A stretch of 64,000 nt of DNA from Lutibaculum sp963816555 (GTDB lineage: Bacteria > Pseudomonadota > Alphaproteobacteria > Rhizobiales > Tepidamorphaceae): contig CAWFLD010000004.1 of the NCBI GenBank assembly GCA_963816555.1, positions 1,054,001 to 1,118,000 of the forward strand, given 5' to 3'. Shown in pieces: positions 42,354 to 51,052 of the stretch. Numbering within the stretch: position 1 is the stretch's first letter; every line of letters begins with the position of its first letter. Both the position numbers and the translations under genes were made by a program. The notes beneath the pieces were generated by a model, which saw nothing but the letters and a program-made list of their open reading frames with translations, ran no database searches and was not told where the DNA came from.

Positions 42354-43352
42354 ATGCGACCGACCCATATCCTCGCCGCCGCCCTGCTCGGCGGCACGCT
42401 TCTCACCCCCGTCGCGGCATCGGCCCACGACACCGGGTGGGGACAGGGAAGAGGCTCGTCCGCCTACGACCATTCGTGGGACGACCGCGGCGACTGCTGG
42501 ATGCGGCACCACCGCGAGCACCATCGCGGCTATCGCGACGACAATGACGGCCCGGGAGCCTGGCGCCACCGGGACCATCCGGGATGGCGCGACGACGAGG
42601 AGAGCCGCTGGAGCGACCGTGGCCGCGACCGCTATGACGACCGCGACTGGCGCGACCGGGAGGCGGAGCGCTGGGACGGAAACTGGCACCATCGCGACCG
42701 CCGTCACGATCACTGGGGCAACCACGACCGCCGGGACGACGGCGATCGCTGGGGCAACCGCGACGACGCCTGGCGCGGCCACGATCACTGGCGCGACCAC
42801 GACCACTGGCGCGACCACGAGCGCCGCTGGCGGGATCACGAGCGTCGCTGGCGGGACCGGAACGACTATTCAGACCGGCAGGACTGGCGCGACCGTCAGG
42901 ACTGGAGCGACCGCTCCCCGGACGACCGCGGGGTCGACGCGGGCGACAACGACTGGAACGATCACCGGGACCGTCGCAATCGCTACGACCCGTCCTCGAG
43001 CGACAGCGGCGTCGATCGCGGCGACAACGACTGGAACGACAGCAATCGCCGCGGCGACTATTCGAGCTCCGACGAGGGCTCCGGCGACAGCTACGGGAGC
43101 GGCCGCGACCGCAACGACACGTACGGCAACGAAGACGACCGTGGCGGCCATGGCGGCATGAACTCGGACCGCGGCTCGGAGAACGGCTACTCGAGCGACG
43201 CCACGGGCGACGACGACAACATCTACAGCAACAACGACGATCGCAGCGACGACGGCTACGATCGCTCGAACGGCGACGACAATCGCCGGCACAGCGAAAG
43301 CGGCGACTCGTCGGGCAGCCGGTCCGACGACGGAAACGACAGCCGGATCTGA
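42354..43352 (+). CDS. secreted Trp/Asp/His/Arg-rich low-complexity protein, paralogue of the preceding gene
   Basis: A 332-residue secreted protein. Its signal peptide MRPTHILAAALLGGTLLTPV...ASA differs from the preceding gene's at only a few positions, so the two genes arose by duplication. There is no SH3 domain. The mature part begins with a charged segment, then runs of 6-7 residue units such as WRDHDH, WRDHERR, WRDRND and WRDRQD, then two copies of GVDxGDNDWND, and ends in a Ser/Asp/Asn-rich tail. The composition predicts a disordered, strongly charged protein. AAGGAGACG precedes the ATG and a terminator follows the stop. RcnB-family proteins have a similar look, but I see no RcnB domain. 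Function unknown. Confidence 0.78.
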   Translation: MRPTHILAAALLGGTLLTPVAASAHDTGWGQGRGSSAYDHSWDDRGDCWMRHHREHHRGYRDDNDGPGAWRHRDHPGWRDDEESRWSDRGRDRYDDRDWRDREAERWDGNWHHRDRRHDHWGNHDRRDDGDRWGNRDDAWRGHDHWRDHDHWRDHERRWRDHERRWRDRNDYSDRQDWRDRQDWSDRSPDDRGVDAGDNDWNDHRDRRNRYDPSSSDSGVDRGDNDWNDSNRRGDYSSSDEGSGDSYGSGRDRNDTYGNEDDRGGHGGMNSDRGSENGYSSDATGDDDNIYSNNDDRSDDGYDRSNGDDNRRHSESGDSSGSRSDDGNDSRI

Positions 43353-43378
43353 CGCACGGTCAGGCCGCGTCATGAGAA

Positions 43379-43407
43379 AGGCCCCGCCGAGGCGGGGCCT
43401 TTTTTTC
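43379..43407 (+). terminator. intrinsic terminator after the repeat-protein gene
   Basis: GGCCCCGCC and GGCGGGGCC form a 9-bp GC stem with a GA loop, followed by seven T on the plus strand. It closes the two-gene secreted-protein unit and separates it from the convergent gcv operon, whose last stop is at 43430. Confidence 0.9.
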
Positions 43408-43429
43408 GTCCGCTCCCTCTTGGGGCCGC

Positions 43430-45007
43430 CTACTCCGCGGCCTCGCGCTGCGGCTGCGGCGCCGTCCAGCGGAGAACCGGCTGGCGGGCCGCCTTCGTCT
43501 CGTCGAGGCGGCGGCGCGGCGCGTAGCGCGGCGCCTGCTTGAAGCGATCGGTGTCGCCGCGTTTCGCCGCGATCACGAGGTCGCGCAGGGTCGCGACGAA
43601 GAGGTCGAGGCTCGCCTTCGATTCCGATTCGGTCGGCTCGACCAGCATCGCCCCGTGCACGACCAGCGGGAAGTAGATCGTCATCGGGTGGAAGCCCTCG
43701 TCGATCAGCGCCTTCGCCACGTCGAGCGTCGAGACGTCCGTCTCGTAGAGGAACGAATCGTCGAACAGCACCTCGTGCATGGACGGGTGGTCGGGGAACG
43801 GCACCGACATGAGGTCGCAGAGCGAGGCGCGCACGTAGTTCGCCGCCAGCACCGCGTCCTCGGCCGCCTGCCGCATGCCGTCGGAGCCGTGGCTCATCAT
43901 CCAGGTCAGCGCCCGGACGAACATGCCCATCTGGCCGTGGAACGCCGTCATCCGCCCGAACGGCCTGGCCTCCCCGCTGTCGTCGACGTGCTCGACGAGG
44001 TCGAAGCCGTTCTCGCCGGCCGAGACGACCCACGGCAGCGGCGCGTAGGGCGCCAGCCGCTCCGAGAGGACAACAGGGCCGGCGCCCGGCCCGCCGCCGC
44101 CATGCGGCGTCGAGAAGGTCTTGTGCAGGTTGATGTGCATGGCGTCGACGCCGAGGTCGCCCGGCCGCACCCGGCCCTGGATGGCGTTGAGGTTCGCCCC
44201 GTCGCAGTAGAAATAGGCGCCGGCCTCGTGCACCGCCTTCGCGATCTCGATGATGTCCGGCTCGAAGATGCCGCAGGTGTTGGGGTTCGTCAGCATCAGC
44301 GCCGCGACCTGCGGCGAGAGCCTCGCCCGCACGGCCTCGGGGTCCACCGTGCCGTCGTCGCGGGCCGGCACCGTCTCGACGCGGTAGCCGAGCAGCGCCG
44401 CCGTGGCGGGGTTCGTGCCGTGCGCCGATTCCGGCACGAGCACGACCGAGCGGGCATCGCCCCTCGCCTCGTGCGCGGCCTTGATCGCCATCATGCCGCA
44501 GAGCTCGCCGTGCGCGCCGGCCTTCGGCGACATGGCGACCGCCGGCATGCCGGTGACGGTCTTCAGCCAGTGGGCGAGCGTGTCGACCAGCTCGAGCGCG
44601 CCCTGCACGGTGGACACGGGCTGCAGCGGATGGATGTCGGAGAAGCCCGGCAGCCGCGCCGCCTTCTCGTTCAGCCTCGGATTGTGCTTCATCGTGCACG
44701 AGCCGAGCGGGTAGATGCCGGAATCGATCGCGTAGTTCGACCGCGACAGCCGCACGTAGTGGCGCATCGCCTCCGGCTCCGACAGGCCCGGCAGGTCGAG
44801 GGCCGCGCGGCGCTCGAGCCCCCCGAGGCGCAGCTCGCCCTCCCCCGCCTCCGGAAGATCGACGCCCGTCTCGCTCTCGCGGCCGTACTCGAAGATCAGC
44901 GGCTCCTCGATGCGCAGCGCCCGGTTGCCGGTGAAGGTGTCGGGCGAGCCGACCGCCTCGATGGCGGCGTCGCCCGCGGTCTGGCGCCCCTGCCTGTTCA
45001 TGTTCAT
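43430..45007 (-). CDS. gcvPB: glycine dehydrogenase (decarboxylating) subunit 2
   Basis: GcvPB is the PLP-carrying half of the split P-protein that decarboxylates glycine and passes the methylamine to lipoylated GcvH. The 525-residue product includes SRSNYAIDSGIYPLGSCTMK, LVPESAHGTNPATAALLG, and the PLP lysine in MHINLHKTFSTPHGGGGPGA. It is complete. ATG at 45007 overlaps the stop of gcvPA (stop 45006-45004), so the two halves are translated together in fixed ratio. It is the last gene of the riboswitch-controlled gcv operon. Confidence 0.96.
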   Translation of the reverse strand: MNMNRQGRQTAGDAAIEAVGSPDTFTGNRALRIEEPLIFEYGRESETGVDLPEAGEGELRLGGLERRAALDLPGLSEPEAMRHYVRLSRSNYAIDSGIYPLGSCTMKHNPRLNEKAARLPGFSDIHPLQPVSTVQGALELVDTLAHWLKTVTGMPAVAMSPKAGAHGELCGMMAIKAAHEARGDARSVVLVPESAHGTNPATAALLGYRVETVPARDDGTVDPEAVRARLSPQVAALMLTNPNTCGIFEPDIIEIAKAVHEAGAYFYCDGANLNAIQGRVRPGDLGVDAMHINLHKTFSTPHGGGGPGAGPVVLSERLAPYAPLPWVVSAGENGFDLVEHVDDSGEARPFGRMTAFHGQMGMFVRALTWMMSHGSDGMRQAAEDAVLAANYVRASLCDLMSVPFPDHPSMHEVLFDDSFLYETDVSTLDVAKALIDEGFHPMTIYFPLVVHGAMLVEPTESESKASLDLFVATLRDLVIAAKRGDTDRFKQAPRYAPRRRLDETKAARQPVLRWTAPQPQREAAE

Positions 45008-46349
45008 CGCAGGATCTCCTTCAGGCTCGACGCGAAGAGCGCGATGTCCTCGTCGGTGTTGGTCTCGGTGGCCGCGACGATCAGCAGGTCGTCGTAGCCC
45101 TCGCCCGGCCGCAGCCGGCTCATCGGCACGCCGCCGAGCACGCCCTTCCCGCCGAGCGCCTCGACGACCTCGGCGGCGGGCTTCGAAAGCCGCAGCGTGA
45201 ACTCGTTGAAGAAGGCGCTCGTTCAGGATTTCGACGCCCGGCACGGCCGCCAGCGCGTCGGCGAGCTTCACGGCGCGGGCGTGGTTGAGCCGGGCGAGCT
45301 GCCTGAGCCCCGTGCCGCCGAGCAGCGTCAGGTGGATCGAGAAGGCGAGCGCGCACAGGCCCGAGTTCGTGCAGATGTTCGAGGTCGCCTTCTCGCGGCG
45401 GATGTGCTGCTCGCGGGTCGACAGGGTGAGCACGTAGCCGCGCTTGCCCTCGGCGTCGACGGTCTCGCCGCAGACGCGGCCCGGCATCTGCCGCAGGAAC
45501 TTCGGAGCGCGTCGCGAAGAGCCCGACATAGGGCCCGCCGAAGTTGAGGCCGTTGCCGATGCCCTGCCCCTCGCCGACCACGATGTCGGCCCCCATGGCG
45601 CCCGGCGGCTCGATCAGCCCGAGCGACACCGGCTCGGTGACCACCGCGATCAGCAGCGCGCCCTTCTCGTGCGCCGCCTCCGCGATCGGCGCCAGGTCGA
45701 CGGGATGGCCGAAGACGTCGGGCGTCTGCACGACGACGCAGGACGTCGCGTCGTCGATCGAGGAGACGAGGTCCTCGCCGCCCCCGGGCGTCGGATCGAG
45801 GAACACCGTCTCGTGCGACGACAGGCGCGAGGTCGTCTCGACGACGGCGCTGTAGTGCGGGTGGAGGTTTCCGGCGATCACGGCCTTGCCGCGCTTCGTC
45901 AGCCGGTGCGCCATCAGCACGGCCTCGGCGGTCGCGGTCGAGCCGTCATACATCGAGGCGTTGGCGACCTCCATGCCGGTCAGCTCGCAGACCTGCGTCT
46001 GGAACTCGAACAGGACCTGCAGCGTGCCCTGGCTGATCTCCGGCTGGTACGGCGTGTAGGAGGTCAGGAACTCCGAGCGCTGGATCAGGTGGTCGACGCT
46101 CGCCGGCACGTGGTGGCGGTAGGCGCCGGCGCCGACGAAGAACGCCGCGTCGCCCGCGGCCAGGTTGCGCCGCGCCATGCGGCCCATCGCCCGCTCGACC
46201 TCGATCTCGCTCCGGGCGGTCGGCAGGTCGACGGGGCCGTCGAGCCAGGCCGCCTTCGGCACGTCGGCGAACAGCTCGTCGATCGACGACACGCCGATCT
46301 TGTGGAGCATGACGGCGCGGTCCTCCGCGCTCAGGGGCAGGTAGCGCAT
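45004..46349 (-). pseudogene. gcvPA: glycine dehydrogenase (decarboxylating) subunit 1, two +1 frameshifts
   Basis: GcvPA is the other half of the split P-protein. The sequence starts MRYLPLSAEDRAVMLHKIGV and reads normally through VGEGQGIGNGLNFGGPYVGL. Near 45503 an extra base follows LFATRS, where the next frame gives KFLRQMPGRVCGETVDAEGK on to EKATSNICTNSGLCALAF. Near 45218 a second extra base occurs after EILNE, and the third frame gives FFNEFTLRLSKPAAEVVEAL to the C-terminus SLKEILR. Removing both bases yields 447 residues, the usual size. Two independent +1 errors in a gene needed for glycine cleavage point to sequencing error. Start overlaps the OsmC-like stop by TGATG. Confidence 0.9.
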
Positions 46350-46843
46350 CAGGCAGTCTCCTGCTGCTGGTTGGCCGCGACGATCTCGGGCTCGAGCACG
46401 AGCTCGCTCTTCACCGAGTTGGCGATGAAGCAGCGCGCGTGCGCCTCCTCGTGCAGCTTGCGGAAGGTCTCCTCGTCCGGCGCCTCGCCGGCGAAGGCGA
46501 CGCGGGGGCGCATCGTGACGGTCTCGAGCCAGTGGCGGCCCGTCCCGAGCCGCCCGAGCTTGCCCGACACCTCGTCGACATAGGACTCCACGACGAGCCC
46601 GGCGTGCTTGGCGAGATCGAGGAACCACAGCATGTGGCAGGAGGAGAGCGAGGCGACGAAGGCCTCTTCGGGGTCGACCGCATCCTCGCGCGACCACGGG
46701 GCGCGGACGACGGAGGGGGACGCCGAGGCCGGCACCGTCACGCCGCCGTCGAAGGTCCAGGTGTGGTAGCGGGAATAGTGGCCGGACAGGAAATCGTCGT
46801 CGCCGCGGCGCCAGGCGATCGTAGCGTCGTGAGAGGAAGCCAT
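46349..46843 (-). CDS. OsmC/Ohr family protein inside the gcv operon
   Basis: OsmC-fold proteins reduce organic hydroperoxides with two cysteines. The 164-residue product has Cys69 in AFVASLSSCHMLWFLDLAKH and Cys138 in EEAHARCFIANSVKSELVLE, the peroxidatic and resolving cysteines of the fold, and the N-terminal RYHTWTFDGGVTVPASASPS. It sits between gcvH (5 bases away) and gcvPA (overlapping TGATG), so it is a true member of the glycine cleavage operon and should be under the glycine riboswitch. A link between glycine cleavage and peroxide removal or lipoyl protection is possible but not known to me. Confidence 0.87.
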   Translation of the reverse strand: MASSHDATIAWRRGDDDFLSGHYSRYHTWTFDGGVTVPASASPSVVRAPWSREDAVDPEEAFVASLSSCHMLWFLDLAKHAGLVVESYVDEVSGKLGRLGTGRHWLETVTMRPRVAFAGEAPDEETFRKLHEEAHARCFIANSVKSELVLEPEIVAANQQQETA

Positions 46844-46848
46844 GGAGA

Positions 46849-47223
46849 TCAGCCCTCGGCCTCGACCTGCGCCTTGTAGGCGGCGTCGTCCATCAGCGCC
46901 TCGAACTCGCTCCTGTCCGACAGCCGGACCTTGAAGAACCAGCCCTCGCCCGCCGCGTCGGCGTTCACCTTGGCGGGCTCGCCCTCGAGCGCCGCGTTCG
47001 TCTCGACGATCTCGCCCGAGACCGGCGCGTAGACCTCGCTCGCCGCCTTCACGGATTCCACGACGGCGACCTCGTCGCCCTTCGAGACCGACTTGCCGAC
47101 GTCGGGCAGCTCGACGAACACGACGTCGCCGAGCTGCTGCTGGGCGAAATCGGTGATGCCGACGGTGGCGACGTCGCCGTCGAGGCGGACCCACTCGTGA
47201 TCCTTGCTGTAGCGCGTGGTCAT
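46849..47223 (-). CDS. gcvH: glycine cleavage system H protein
   Basis: GcvH is the lipoylated shuttle of the glycine cleavage system. The 124-residue protein has the lipoylation site in DEVAVVESVKAASEVYAPVS with Lys59, preceded by YSKDHEWVRLDGDVATVGIT and GDVVFVELPDVGK, all standard. GWFFKVRLSD near the end is also conserved. ATG at 47223 is in a clear position, 28 bases after gcvT. Second gene of the operon. Confidence 0.97.
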   Translation of the reverse strand: MTTRYSKDHEWVRLDGDVATVGITDFAQQQLGDVVFVELPDVGKSVSKGDEVAVVESVKAASEVYAPVSGEIVETNAALEGEPAKVNADAAGEGWFFKVRLSDRSEFEALMDDAAYKAQVEAEG

Positions 47224-47251
47224 GCTCTCTCTCCTGGCCTGCTCGGGCTGG

Positions 47252-48406
47252 TCAACGGGCGTAGCGGTGGGGGACGAAGGGAAGGGAGACGATGCGGGCG
47301 GGCTTGTCCTTGCCGCGCACGACGAGGTCGAGGGCGGTGCCCTCCGCCTCGGCGCCGGCCGCGACGTAGCCCATGGCGACCGGGACGCCGGCCGAGGGGC
47401 CGAAGCCGCCGCTCGTCACCGTGCCGACGGCGGTGCCGTCGCGCCTGATCTCGCTGCCCTCGCGGGCGATGCTGCGGTCGTCGGGCCGGATGCCGACGCG
47501 GCGGCGCGAGGGCCCGTCCGCGATCTCGCGCAGGATGCGCGCGGCGCCCGGGAAGTCGCCCGCCTCGCGGCGGCGGCGCGGCACCACCCAGCCGAGATCG
47601 GCCTCGATCGGGCTCGTCGTCTCGTCGATGTCGTGGCCGTAGAGGCAGAGCCCCGCCTCGAGCCGCAGCGAGTCGCGGGCGCCGAGGCCGACCGGCATCA
47701 CCCGCTCGTCGGCCGCCAGCCGGTCCCACAGCACGCCCGCCTTCTCGGCCGGCAGCGAGATCTCGAAGCCGTCCTCGCCGGTGTAGCCCGACCGCGTGAC
47801 GATCGCCTGGCCGATGCCGGGCAGCACGAACTCGCCGGCGCCCATGAAGCCGAGCCCGGCGATCGCGGCGTCGAGCCCCGCCATGACGTCGGAGGCCGCG
47901 GGGCCCTGCAGCGCGACGAGCGCGAGCGACGGCGCGGGCGTCAGCCTCACGCCGTCCGGCAGCGCCGCGGCGATGTGGGGAAGGTCGACGTCCTTGCGGG
48001 CGGCGTTGACGACGAGGAACAGACGGCCGTCCTGGGCGGGATCGCGCGGCCGCGTCACCATCAGGTCGTCGATGATGCCGCCCTCTTCGTTGAGGAGCAC
48101 GGTGTAGCGCATGCGGCCGGGCTTGAGCCCGGCGATGTCGCCCGGCACCAGCGCCTCGAGCGCCTTCGCCGTCGTCTCGTGGTCGGGACCGACCAGCAGC
48201 GCCTGGCCCATGTGCGAGACGTCGAACAGCCCCGCCTTCTCGCGCGTCCACTGGTGCTCGGCGACGATGCCCGGCTTGTACTGCACCGGCATCTCGTAGC
48301 CGGCGAAGGGCACCATCCTGCCACCCGCCGCCACGTGGCGGTCGTGCAGGGGCGTGCGCTTGAGCGCTACGTCGCCGGCGGCTGTGTCCTGTGTGTCGTC
48401 GTCCAT
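47252..48406 (-). CDS. gcvT: aminomethyltransferase (glycine cleavage T protein)
   Basis: GcvT releases ammonia and transfers the methylene unit to tetrahydrofolate. The 384-residue product has RTPLHDRHVAAGGRMVPFAG, REKAGLFDVSHMGQALLVG, the folate-site RSGYTGEDGFEISLPAEKAG, and LRLEAGLCLYGHDIDETTSP, complete for the family. ATG at 48406 follows the 3' end of the riboswitch by about 50 bases, so the ribosome site is placed where the riboswitch can control it. First gene of gcvT-gcvH-osmC-gcvPA-gcvPB. Confidence 0.96.
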   Translation of the reverse strand: MDDDTQDTAAGDVALKRTPLHDRHVAAGGRMVPFAGYEMPVQYKPGIVAEHQWTREKAGLFDVSHMGQALLVGPDHETTAKALEALVPGDIAGLKPGRMRYTVLLNEEGGIIDDLMVTRPRDPAQDGRLFLVVNAARKDVDLPHIAAALPDGVRLTPAPSLALVALQGPAASDVMAGLDAAIAGLGFMGAGEFVLPGIGQAIVTRSGYTGEDGFEISLPAEKAGVLWDRLAADERVMPVGLGARDSLRLEAGLCLYGHDIDETTSPIEADLGWVVPRRRREAGDFPGAARILREIADGPSRRRVGIRPDDRSIAREGSEIRRDGTAVGTVTSGGFGPSAGVPVAMGYVAAGAEAEGTALDLVVRGKDKPARIVSLPFVPHRYAR

Positions 48407-48459
48407 CGGGAGACCCCGCGTGCTGGTTGCATCCGGTCCGAAGCTCGGACCGCCGATGC

Positions 48460-48652
48460 CCCCTCTGTCGCAGGACCTGAGAGATTTCGCCGCGGCAGAT
48501 CCCGCAGGCTTACCCCCGTCGGTGAGCCGGCAAAGGATCGCCGGCTGCTTTCCAGAGTCTCATCCCCCTGCGGTCCCTGGTGCCTGAGAGTTTCCGGGGC
48601 CGGTTGCTCCTTCGGCGCCGACCTCGAGGGCCGGTCTCTCCCGCAGGGTTCG
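48460..48652 (-). ncRNA. tandem glycine riboswitch
   Basis: Read on the minus strand, the leader holds two glycine aptamers. The first has GCGGGAGAGACCGG, CCGAAGGAGCAA and AACTCTCAGGCACCAGGGAC. The second has GAGACTCTGGAAAGC, GACGGGGGTAAGCC and AAATCTCTCAGGTCC with a closing GACAGAGGGGG. GGGAGAG-like starts, the GGAGCAA/GGGGGTAAGC loops and CTCTCAGG(C/T) are the conserved core. It lies directly before gcvT, the known partner. The two-aptamer form binds glycine cooperatively in other bacteria and usually turns the operon on. The remainder of the stretch 48407-48803 shows no gene. Confidence 0.93.
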
Positions 48653-48803
48653 ACTGAAACGTCGCGAGCTAAGTTAGGCAACCACCTCCGCCTGTCAACT
48701 CGACATTCGCAGCATGCACACGAATGCGGCAGCAGGCGAGAGGACGCCCGCACGGGAGATGACCGGCCCGGGGCGGCCTGGCGAAACCGGCGGCGCCCGG
48801 CCC

Positions 48804-49271
48804 TCAGCCGGCGCGCCCGACCGCCGCCGCATAGTCCGCGACGAGCCGCCCGTACTCCTCGAAGGGCGGGAATTCGGCAAAGCTCCGGACCGCCCCCGTC
48901 CGCGCCCACGGCAGCATCGTGCTCGTGTAGGTCTCGACATAGGGGCTGAACCAGCCGGCATCGTCGAGCATGGTGGGACGGAGATTGACGAACATGTCCA
49001 TGCCGGCCATGCGCGTGAACATCCAGCTCATGCAGTCGGGGCAGAAATAGTGGTGGATGTCCGCCCCGCGCACGCCGCCGATCACCGGCTCGCCGGCGAT
49101 GACCGAGAAGCCCTCGGTCGGAATCGCCGCGCTCAGGGAGAACGCGCTCGCCGACATGCGCTGGCACCCGCGGCAGTGGCAGGCCATCGTGAGGAGCGGC
49201 GGCGCATCGACGCGCACCCGGACGCGGCCGCAGCGGCAACCGCCTTCGGCGGGCAGGGAAGGCTCACGCAT
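48804..49271 (-). CDS. GFA-type (CENP-V/GFA domain) zinc protein
   Basis: A 155-residue protein of the glutathione-dependent formaldehyde-activating (GFA) fold. Zinc ligands are in GCRCGRVRVR (Cys12, Cys14), TMACHCRGCQRMSASAFSLS (Cys31, Cys33, Cys36) and HHYFCPDCMSWMF (Cys77, Cys80), the full set. Many members do not act on formaldehyde, so the name is structural only. It starts at the ATG at 49271 (MREPSLPAEGGCRCG). It follows the lipoprotein gene by 29 bases in the same direction and may be cotranscribed with it. Confidence 0.87.
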   Translation of the reverse strand: MREPSLPAEGGCRCGRVRVRVDAPPLLTMACHCRGCQRMSASAFSLSAAIPTEGFSVIAGEPVIGGVRGADIHHYFCPDCMSWMFTRMAGMDMFVNLRPTMLDDAGWFSPYVETYTSTMLPWARTGAVRSFAEFPPFEEYGRLVADYAAAVGRAG

Positions 49272-49300
49272 AGAGATCTCCCATGCGGGCGACGGCCCGC

Positions 49301-49921
49301 TCAGCGGGCCGACCGCTCGTCGAAGCCGACATAGAGGACGTAGTTGTTGATCACCTCGGTCGGCGGGATCTGGTAGGAGATGCCGTCGGCCACCTGGGTG
49401 AAGTCGACGTAGGTCTGTCCCTGCGGCACCGTGACGGTCACGCGGTAGAGATCGCTCCAGACCGCCTCGCCGCCCGGCCGGACGAAGGCGGCGCGAATCG
49501 GCAGGGTGAAGGTGCCGGGGTGGCCTTCCGGGCCGAGCAGGGCGCGCCCGGCGATGCCGAGCTTCATCGTCAGCGCGGTGTCTCCCTCGAAGGTGCACTC
49601 GCGCGCCGTCTTGGTGATCGAGCCCTGCAACACCAGATAGGCGGGATCGCCGTCGTGGCCGCGCGCATAGATGCGGTAGGTCTGGGTGCCGTCGCGGATG
49701 GCGACGCTCGGGCACTCGACGTCCGGGCGCGGCGGCGGCGCGTTCGGGTCGATCGGCGCCGGCTCCTCCTCGTTGGCGCCGACCAGGAGGGCGCCGGCCC
49801 CCACGGTCGACTGCCTGAAATCCTTGGCGGCCTGTGTGTCGCACCCCGTGAGGAGGAGAAGGCCCGCGATGCAGGCGGCGGGCATGGCAAGGGACGCTCG
49901 GGGAATGCGGATACGCAGCAT
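49301..49921 (-). CDS. lipoprotein of unknown function
   Basis: A 206-residue lipoprotein. The signal peptide MLRIRIPRASLAMPAACIAG...LLTGC ends in a lipobox LTGC with Cys27, so it is lipid-anchored after export. The mature part has a short acidic-proline linker (EEEPAPIDPNAPPPRPDVEC), a beta-rich domain (RIYARGHDGDPAYLVLQGSI), and ends NNYVLYVGFDERSAR. ATG at 49921 is preferred to one at 49948 because GGAG lies 9 bases upstream and it places the lipobox correctly. I do not recognise the family. It is divergent from ispH with about 170 bases between. Confidence 0.78.
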   Translation of the reverse strand: MLRIRIPRASLAMPAACIAGLLLLTGCDTQAAKDFRQSTVGAGALLVGANEEEPAPIDPNAPPPRPDVECPSVAIRDGTQTYRIYARGHDGDPAYLVLQGSITKTARECTFEGDTALTMKLGIAGRALLGPEGHPGTFTLPIRAAFVRPGGEAVWSDLYRVTVTVPQGQTYVDFTQVADGISYQIPPTEVINNYVLYVGFDERSAR

Positions 49922-50091
49922 GGAAAGGACTCCGGCCTCGCGGAACATCTGGCAGGGCCGGGGTTATAGCAAAGCAATTCCGGCCGTGCACGCGCCGCGG
50001 CTTGACACCACCCCGCCGCGCCACAGTATAGCCCTCGCGTACGGGCATCCCGGCCGGCCCTCGCACACCCCATTTCCCACACGGTGACACT

Positions 50092-51048
50092 TTGGCAAAG
50101 CCACAGCTCAAGATCCTGCTCTGCAGCCCGCGCGGATTCTGCGCCGGGGTCGACCGGGCGATCCAGATCGTCGAGCTGGCGCTCAAGCGCTTCGGCGCGC
50201 CCGTCTACGTGCGCCACGAGATCGTCCACAACCGCTTCGTGGTCGACAGCCTGCGCGCCAGGGGCGCCGTCTTCGTCGACGAGCTCGACGAGATCCCCGA
50301 GACCGACGCGCCGGTGATCTTCTCCGCCCACGGCGTCGCGAAGTCGGTGCCGGACGAGGCCAAGGCGCGCAACCTGTTCCAGCTCGACGCCACCTGCCCG
50401 CTCGTCACCAAGGTGCACCGCGAGGCCGAGATCCATCACCGCAAGGGCCGCGAGGTCGTGCTGATCGGCCATGCCGGCCACCCCGAGGTGGTCGGCACGA
50501 TGGGCCAGCTGCCGGACGGCGCCGTGACCCTCGTCGAGACGGTGGAGGATGCCGAGCGCTTCGAGCCGAAGAGCGACGACCTGGCGCTGACGACGCAGAC
50601 GACCCTGTCGGTCGACGACACGAAGGCGATCGTGGAGACGCTGAAGCGGCGCTTCCCGGCGATCCACGTGCCGCACAAGGAAGACATCTGCTACGCCACC
50701 ACCAACCGGCAGGACGCGGTCAAGGCGGTGGCGCCGCGCGTCGAGGCGATGCTGGTGGTCGGCGCGCCGAACTCCTCGAACTCGCAGCGCCTCGTCGAGG
50801 TCGCGCGGCGCTCCGGCTGCCCGCGCGCCGATCTCGTGCAGCGGGCGAGCGACATTCCCGCCGATCTCCTCGACGGGCTCCGCACGCTCGGCGTCACGGC
50901 CGGCGCCTCGGCGCCCGAGGTGCTGGTCGAGGAGGTGCTGGCGGCCTTCGCCGAGCACTACGACGTCGATATCGAGCTCGTCTCGACCGCCGACGAGGAC
51001 GTGGTCTTCAACCTGCCGCGCGCCCTGCGCGAAGCGGCGGCCGAATAG
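50092..51048 (+). CDS. ispH: 4-hydroxy-3-methylbut-2-enyl diphosphate reductase
   Basis: IspH makes isopentenyl and dimethylallyl diphosphate in the last step of the MEP pathway. The 318-residue product has the three cluster cysteines: Cys17 in CSPRGFCAGVDRAIQIVE, Cys102 in FQLDATCPLVTKVH, and Cys200 in VPHKEDICYATTNRQDAV. VVGAPNSSNSQRLVEVA binds substrate. TTG at 50092 starts LAKPQLKILLC; no better start exists. The order ispH-thrB-rnhA on one strand is conserved in related genomes. The three are spaced by 4 and overlapping bases. Confidence 0.96.
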   Translation: MAKPQLKILLCSPRGFCAGVDRAIQIVELALKRFGAPVYVRHEIVHNRFVVDSLRARGAVFVDELDEIPETDAPVIFSAHGVAKSVPDEAKARNLFQLDATCPLVTKVHREAEIHHRKGREVVLIGHAGHPEVVGTMGQLPDGAVTLVETVEDAERFEPKSDDLALTTQTTLSVDDTKAIVETLKRRFPAIHVPHKEDICYATTNRQDAVKAVAPRVEAMLVVGAPNSSNSQRLVEVARRSGCPRADLVQRASDIPADLLDGLRTLGVTAGASAPEVLVEEVLAAFAEHYDVDIELVSTADEDVVFNLPRALREAAAE

Positions 51049-51052
51049 CGAC

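Noticed and set aside
41839..43100. CRISPR-like regular repeats
   Set aside because: The 24-base periodicity is coding (W-x-D-H-D-R), has no spacers, and lies in frame within secreted-protein genes.
45004..46349. Programmed frameshifting in gcvPA
   Set aside because: No slippery heptamer or downstream structure is apparent, and two separate shifts in one gene with similar +1 breaks in unrelated genes fit sequence error better.
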